A program made the position numbers and the translations under genes. Under the pieces are notes generated by a model. The model ran no database searches and was not told the DNA's origin. It saw only the letters and a program-made list of their open reading frames with translations. Positions 18,695 to 21,381 of a stretch of DNA of 21,381 nucleotides are shown piece by piece. How positions within the stretch are numbered: position 1 is the stretch's first letter; each line of letters starts with the position of its first letter. Source of the DNA: Saprospirales bacterium (lineage in GTDB: Bacteria > Bacteroidota > Bacteroidia > Chitinophagales > Saprospiraceae); assembly GCA_016703765.1 (NCBI GenBank), contig JADJBL010000018.1:1-21381 (forward strand), written 5' to 3'.

Positions 18695-20168
18695 TTATGG
18701 TAAGGCGGGTTTGCCGCATAAAATCTACGGTTGCGTGCAGGTCCGTGCTGAGCACCCGGTCTTCCCCGACGGGTTGGACCCTGGCGCCATAAGCGTCGAG
18801 CAGCTTTTCCAATCGCGGTCCGCTGCGTTGCGGCCTTCGGAAATGGATCGCCTGGGCGGCGGTAAAGAATTCGGATAGCCAGCAAGCGCTCCAGGTTTTT
18901 CGACGACCCGGATGAGTTTTGTCCCGCATTGGCGGCCATGCTGACGTGGTCTTCCTGTCCGTTGCTCGACACGATAGAATCCACCGAGGCAGGGGTGCAC
19001 AGTTGTTTGTTCGGGTCACGATCGCCGCGGCGGTATCTTGCGGGATCATCAGCCCGGAATGCAGTCCCGGATTGGGGTGAGAAACGCGGGCAGGCCTTTG
19101 TCCGGAGATCAGTTGGTAGACCCGCCTCTCCGAGATGCTGCCCATCCGGCAAGGCGATAGTAAGAAAATCGGCGGCAAGCGCAAGAGGTTGCGTGAAAGT
19201 CCCCCGAGAGGATGGCATCCGGAATCCGGAAGATATTGGGTGGTCGGTCACGCCGTTGATCTCCGTTTCGACGACCTTTTTACGTATTCGATCGCGTCCC
19301 AGCTCGCCCGTGCACCTGGGGCACAGCGGAACGCGTAGGGATCCTGGACCGTTTTTTTTGACGCGCCATGATTTCGCTGCCCCTCCAGCCAAAGCCTGAC
19401 CCGTCGGCAACCACCTGCTGCCCGTGATGCGGACGTATCTGATGAAGCCGGGCGTCGAAGGAAGGTTCGATCAGCCCGTCAAAAGCGTCGAGCGATAAAG
19501 AGGCGCAGGCGGTCGCCCATTCGAACAGGCGCAGGCCTCCAGTATCCCATGCAGGGCGTAGGCCGCCGAAAACTGCGTGCCGTTCTAACGCCAGCCCTTC
19601 TTTTTCCTTGAGCACAATAGGCTCCCAGCCCAGTTCCTTCAGGACCCCGGAAGCCCTTTTCTCTCCTTTATATCTCCACCTCCCCAATCCAAGCAGCGGG
19701 AGGCTCAGGGGAGCCAGTGGCGCCAGGTGCCTGATGCGCCGAGCGAGCCCAATTGGTAAACCACCGGAGAAACGCCCTCGTTGGCGAAGTCGGCCAGGCG
19801 CTGCACGGTAGCGAGTTGCACGCCGGAATACCCGAAGCCCAGGCTCTTGATCTTGGAGCAAGAACACGGGCCTCGATAGACTCCGAGCGCCTCCTCGCCC
19901 ATACCGCAGGCGTGCGATTGGACGAGGTTGATCTGGAGCGCGCCGAGCTCTTCTTGCGAGATCCGCACGTTGCACAGCGACGAATCCGGTGTTGATGCCG
20001 TAAAACAGGCTGTCCGACCCGCTGAGCTTCCGGTCGAGGTAATCGCGGCATCGCAACACCTTTTCCTTCACCTCCCTCCGATAATTGAATACGGGCCTTT
20101 TTGTCCAAAAACTTCCGGACCTGCGCGAGCGCAACGGGTTGAGAGCTGATCGTAAAAGTTTCTTCCAT
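18695..20168 (-). CDS. hutH: Histidine ammonia-lyase, multiply frameshifted
   Basis: HutH removes ammonia from L-histidine to give urocanate, the first step of histidine use. ATG 20168 begins MEETFTISSQPVALAQVRKF then LDKKARIQLS. YGINTGF holds the family tyrosine. INLVQSHACGMGEE carries the Ser-His pair that marks histidine rather than tyrosine (His-Leu) or phenylalanine (Phe-Leu) lyases. GSLGASG contains the Ala-Ser-Gly that forms the MIO cofactor, followed after one indel by LAPLAPLSLPLLGLG. Later pieces are ASLSLDAFDGLIEP, GTFTQPLALAADFLTIAL, HSGLMIPQ, and SSNGQEDHVSMAANA. The end is uncertain: LHATVDFMR then either a shifted stop at 18695-18697 or read-on into pagL. About 490 residues, the family size. 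At least ten indels. No other hut gene is in view, so an aromatic lyase role cannot be fully excluded. Confidence 0.87.
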
Positions 20169-20183
20169 ATCTGCAAAATCTTT

Positions 20184-20211
20184 GCGGCCGAAGGCTAAAC
20201 GATACTAAATC
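20184..20211. repeat. Leader motif copy 1 (GCCGAAGG...), directly upstream of hutH
   Basis: On the plus strand GGCCGAAGGCTAAACGATAC then TAAATC follows TCTGCAAAATCTTTGC at 20170-20185. The same words recur at 20438-20480 (TCTGCA, AAATCTTGCGCCGAAGGTAA) and at 20531-20563 (GGCCGAAGGCCGAAACATAC). Read on the reverse strand it is GTATCGTTTAGCCTTCGG, a few tens of bases before the hutH ATG, so it may be part of the hutH promoter or leader. Confidence 0.4.
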
Positions 20212-20245
20212 AAATGGGTCATGCACTTTATCCCGCGCCCTTCCA

Positions 20246-20410
20246 ACTCATTCCCCCGGCCCCCTCTCTTAAAAAAGAGGGGGGAGCCTCTGCACTAAAA
20301 GCAATGCCTTTACGCTCTATCTAGTGCTAAAAAATAGCCGCCCAATCATATCAAGCTGCTAGGTCAAAAGCTCCCCCTCTCTGATTGAGAGAGGGGGCCC
20401 GGGGATGAGT
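20246..20410. repeat. Inverted-repeat element of about 165 bp in the gene-free region
   Basis: The left arm (20246-20287) reads ACTCATTCCCCCGGCCCCCT then CTC, ending AGAGGGGGGAGC. The right arm (20370-20410) reads GCTCCCCCTCTCTGATTGAG, ending GGCCCGGGGATGAGT, so the two arms are near-exact inverted copies. Each arm can also fold on itself (CCCCCTCTC with GAGAGGGGG). The 82-bp core (20288-20369) has no open frame. This is the build of a non-autonomous element (MITE- or REP-like). The CCCCCGGCCCCCTCTC arm is, from memory, frequent in Bacteroidota and other intergenic regions. The whole 20169-20725 stretch otherwise holds only the leader motifs and the ompH promoter box. Confidence 0.7.
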
Positions 20411-20437
20411 CCGATGGTGGGCTGTGCCTTCAATCTT

Positions 20438-20480
20438 AAATCTGCACAACCCATAAAATCTTGCGCCGAAGGTAAAAACC
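20438..20480. repeat. Leader motif copy 2
   Basis: AAATCTGCACAACCCATAAA then ATCTTGCGCCGAAGGTAAAAA repeats, in the same order and orientation, the words of copy 1 beside hutH (TCTGCA, AAATCTTTGC, GCCGAAGG). On the reverse strand it contains TACCTTCGGCGC, close to the TAnnTTTG -7 consensus. Copies 1 and 2 flank the inverted-repeat element on its two sides. Confidence 0.4.
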
Positions 20481-20530
20481 AAATTAACCAGGTGTAATGG
20501 CCTCCGGTGGCGGCCATATTATACTAGAAA

Positions 20531-20563
20531 TTCAGGCCGAAGGCCGAAACATACTCCAAATCT
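20531..20563. repeat. Leader motif copy 3
   Basis: TTCAGGCCGAAGGCCGAAAC then ATACTCCAAATCT resembles copy 1 (GGCCGAAGGCTAAACGATAC, TAAATC). On the reverse strand it includes TATGTTTCGGCCTTCGGCC, with a -7-like TATGTTTC. A small palindrome, GGCCTCCGGTGGCGGCC, lies just before it. No gene is seen that it would drive, apart from hutH some 360 bp away. Confidence 0.35.
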
Positions 20564-20669
20564 TATGCATTCTTAAGCGTGGTTAAACATACGTTAAACA
20601 GGGCTTCTTCGTTTCATCAAAGACCCCGATGTGCGTTAATTGGATGGAAAACCGTGTACCGAAAAGATG

Positions 20670-20677
20670 TACTTTTG
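20670..20677 (+). promoter_or_regulatory. Candidate -7 box (TACTTTTG) for ompH
   Basis: TACTTTTG fits TAnnTTTG fully and is followed by TGCC, a common context in Bacteroidota promoters. It lies 49 bp before the ompH ATG at 20726. No clear -33 TTTG is seen at the expected distance. Confidence 0.5.
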
Positions 20678-20725
20678 TGCCGGTTTATAGCAGAAATCAA
20701 TTCAAGCTTCCTAAAATCAACGCCG

Positions 20726-21254
20726 ATGACCCAGATCTTCCCCAAACAAGCGATCAAATGGCTGGCTACCGCCGCGTTTGCTATAGTTTAACCGGCGCCG
20801 TCCAGGGCCTAGCGAATCGCTTATGTGGATAAATCTCTCATCCTGGAAAGCATCCAGGAATACCAGAACGCCTGAAACCGAACTCGACCGCGTAGCGGCC
20901 ACCTGGCGGCAGGAAATCGCCCAGGAATACGATAAAATAAGGCCAGGCACACCGCGCTACCGGGCCGAGCAAATGGCCCCATGAGCGATGAAGCGCGCAA
21001 GCAAAGAGGAAGAGATCATGAACAAGGAACAAGCGGTACGCGAAATGCAGAAAGAGTAGTTCGGCCCCGAAGGCGAACTCTTTAAAATGGGCAGGAACTC
21101 GTCCAGCCCATTCAGCAAAAGTCTACACCGCCATGCAGTATACGCGTAACGACAAGGGCTACGAATTCACCTTCGACAAGGGCGGCAGCGTAGGCATCCT
21201 GCGCCAGCACCCATACGACGTGACGGCGGATGTGCTCGAGAGTTGAAGCAGTAG
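20726..21254 (+). CDS. ompH: OmpH/Skp-family periplasmic chaperone, multiply frameshifted
   Basis: Skp/OmpH trimers hold unfolded outer-membrane proteins in the periplasm on their way to BamA. ATG 20726 starts MTQIFPKQAIKWLATAAFAI, a signal peptide. With one-base corrections it continues RIAYVDKSLILESIQEYQNA and ETELDRVAATWRQEIAQEYD, the YVDxxxIL start typical of OmpH. The coiled-coil region has MSDEARKQREEEIMNKEQAV, split over two frames, and REMQKE. FGPEGELFKM and the lines VYTAM, NDKGYEFTFDKGGSVGIL and YDVTADVLE close the family pattern. As read, the frame stops at 21244-21246; restoring one A would give DVLEKLKQ with TAG at 21252-21254, a more usual ending. About 175 residues. Internal stops (20788, 21057 and others) all go with indels. 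It usually sits next to bamA in Bacteroidota, but here bamA is 14 kb away. Confidence 0.85.
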
Positions 21255-21286
21255 GAGTTTAGTAGGTTTAGAGTTTAGTAGGTTTA
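21255..21286. repeat. Two tandem 16-bp units downstream of ompH
   Basis: GAGTTTAGTAGGTTTA occurs twice back to back (21255-21270 and 21271-21286), then GTTTTT. The copies are identical. It begins directly after the restored ompH stop. The unit can pair imperfectly with CACCTAAACTGCTAA at 21296-21310, so it may be part of the ompH transcript end. Confidence 0.6.
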
Positions 21287-21317
21287 GTTTTTGCCCACCT
21301 AAACTGCTAAGCTCTCT

Positions 21318-21338
21318 GGAAAGCACCACAAGCTTTCC
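21318..21338. terminator. Small hairpin downstream of ompH
   Basis: GGAAAGC (21318-21324) pairs exactly with GCTTTCC (21332-21338) over a 7-base loop. There is no long T-run after it, so termination is possible but weakly supported; it lies just upstream of a promoter-like box. Confidence 0.35.
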
Positions 21339-21342
21339 ACTT

Positions 21343-21350
21343 TATCTTTG
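21343..21350 (+). promoter_or_regulatory. Candidate -7 box (TATCTTTG) for a gene beyond the right edge
   Basis: TATCTTTG matches TAnnTTTG in full and is followed by a C-run (CCCCCC), often seen at Bacteroidota start regions. No start codon with a meaningful frame appears before the window ends at 21381, so the gene it serves is outside. A -33 element is not evident. Confidence 0.45.
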
Positions 21351-21381
21351 CCCCCCGATTTTTAACCCCCTTTCACAATTA

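Noticed and set aside
20246..20410. A CRISPR-like array, considered because of the repeated C-rich and G-rich blocks
   Set aside because: There are only two arms and they are inverted, not direct, repeats; no regular spacers or cas genes are present.

Overview
The window looks like chromosomal DNA of a member of the Bacteroidota, perhaps a Saprospiria-like lineage (the phylum is well supported, the family is a guess). The reasons are a type IX secretion C-terminal sorting domain, the pairing of a winged-helix regulator with creD, the uppS-bamA order and an ompH gene, a CotH-kinase/lamin-tail protein, many small outer-membrane-type proteins, and promoter boxes of the Bacteroidota TAnnTTTG type. 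Base composition is moderately GC-rich, except for an AT-richer patch at about 6.9-7.6 kb. Nearly every gene carries single-base indels that break its frame while the protein stays recognisable. These are dense at both ends of the window and rare in the middle, so most are probably sequence errors rather than real pseudogenes. Most gene calls below are therefore composites over several frames.

Layout. 1-1693 (+): the tail of a winged-helix regulator, then creD. 1690-2842 (-): crcB (fluoride channel) and a wecA-type sugar-phosphate transferase, fused by a junction near 2001 that lacks the end of wecA and the start of crcB. 2983-6317 (+): uppS and bamA. 6335-7455 (-): an AT-richer hypothetical gene, followed by a second copy of only the last ~175 bp of bamA (to 7771). 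7811-8973 (-): two tandem paralogous small outer-membrane-type proteins. 9034-11353 (-): a large CotH-kinase/lamin-tail protein with a C-terminal membrane anchor. 11443-12932 (+): a PlsC-like acyltransferase and a secreted CxxCH protein with a type IX sorting tail. 13030-20168 (-): a same-strand run of hutH, a PagL-like lipid A deacylase, an M48 lipoprotein protease, an OmpA/PD40 protein, a PAP2-related membrane protein and kmo. 20169-20725: a gene-free region with an inverted-repeat element and duplicated leader motifs. 20726-21254 (+): ompH. 21255-21381: a short tandem repeat, a hairpin and a promoter box for a gene beyond the window.

How the genes fit together. Envelope biogenesis dominates. 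UppS makes the C55 lipid carrier, WecA loads sugar phosphate on it, BamA inserts outer-membrane barrels and OmpH/Skp chaperones them. PagL, PlsC and the PAP2-related protein act on lipids, and OmpA and M48 on envelope integrity. Two amino-acid catabolic enzymes (HutH for histidine, Kmo for the kynurenine pathway) bracket the reverse-strand run. The most unusual structure is the duplicated bamA 3' end. It differs from the intact gene almost only at synonymous sites and encloses the AT-richer reverse gene, as expected if DNA entered by recombination at the end of bamA.
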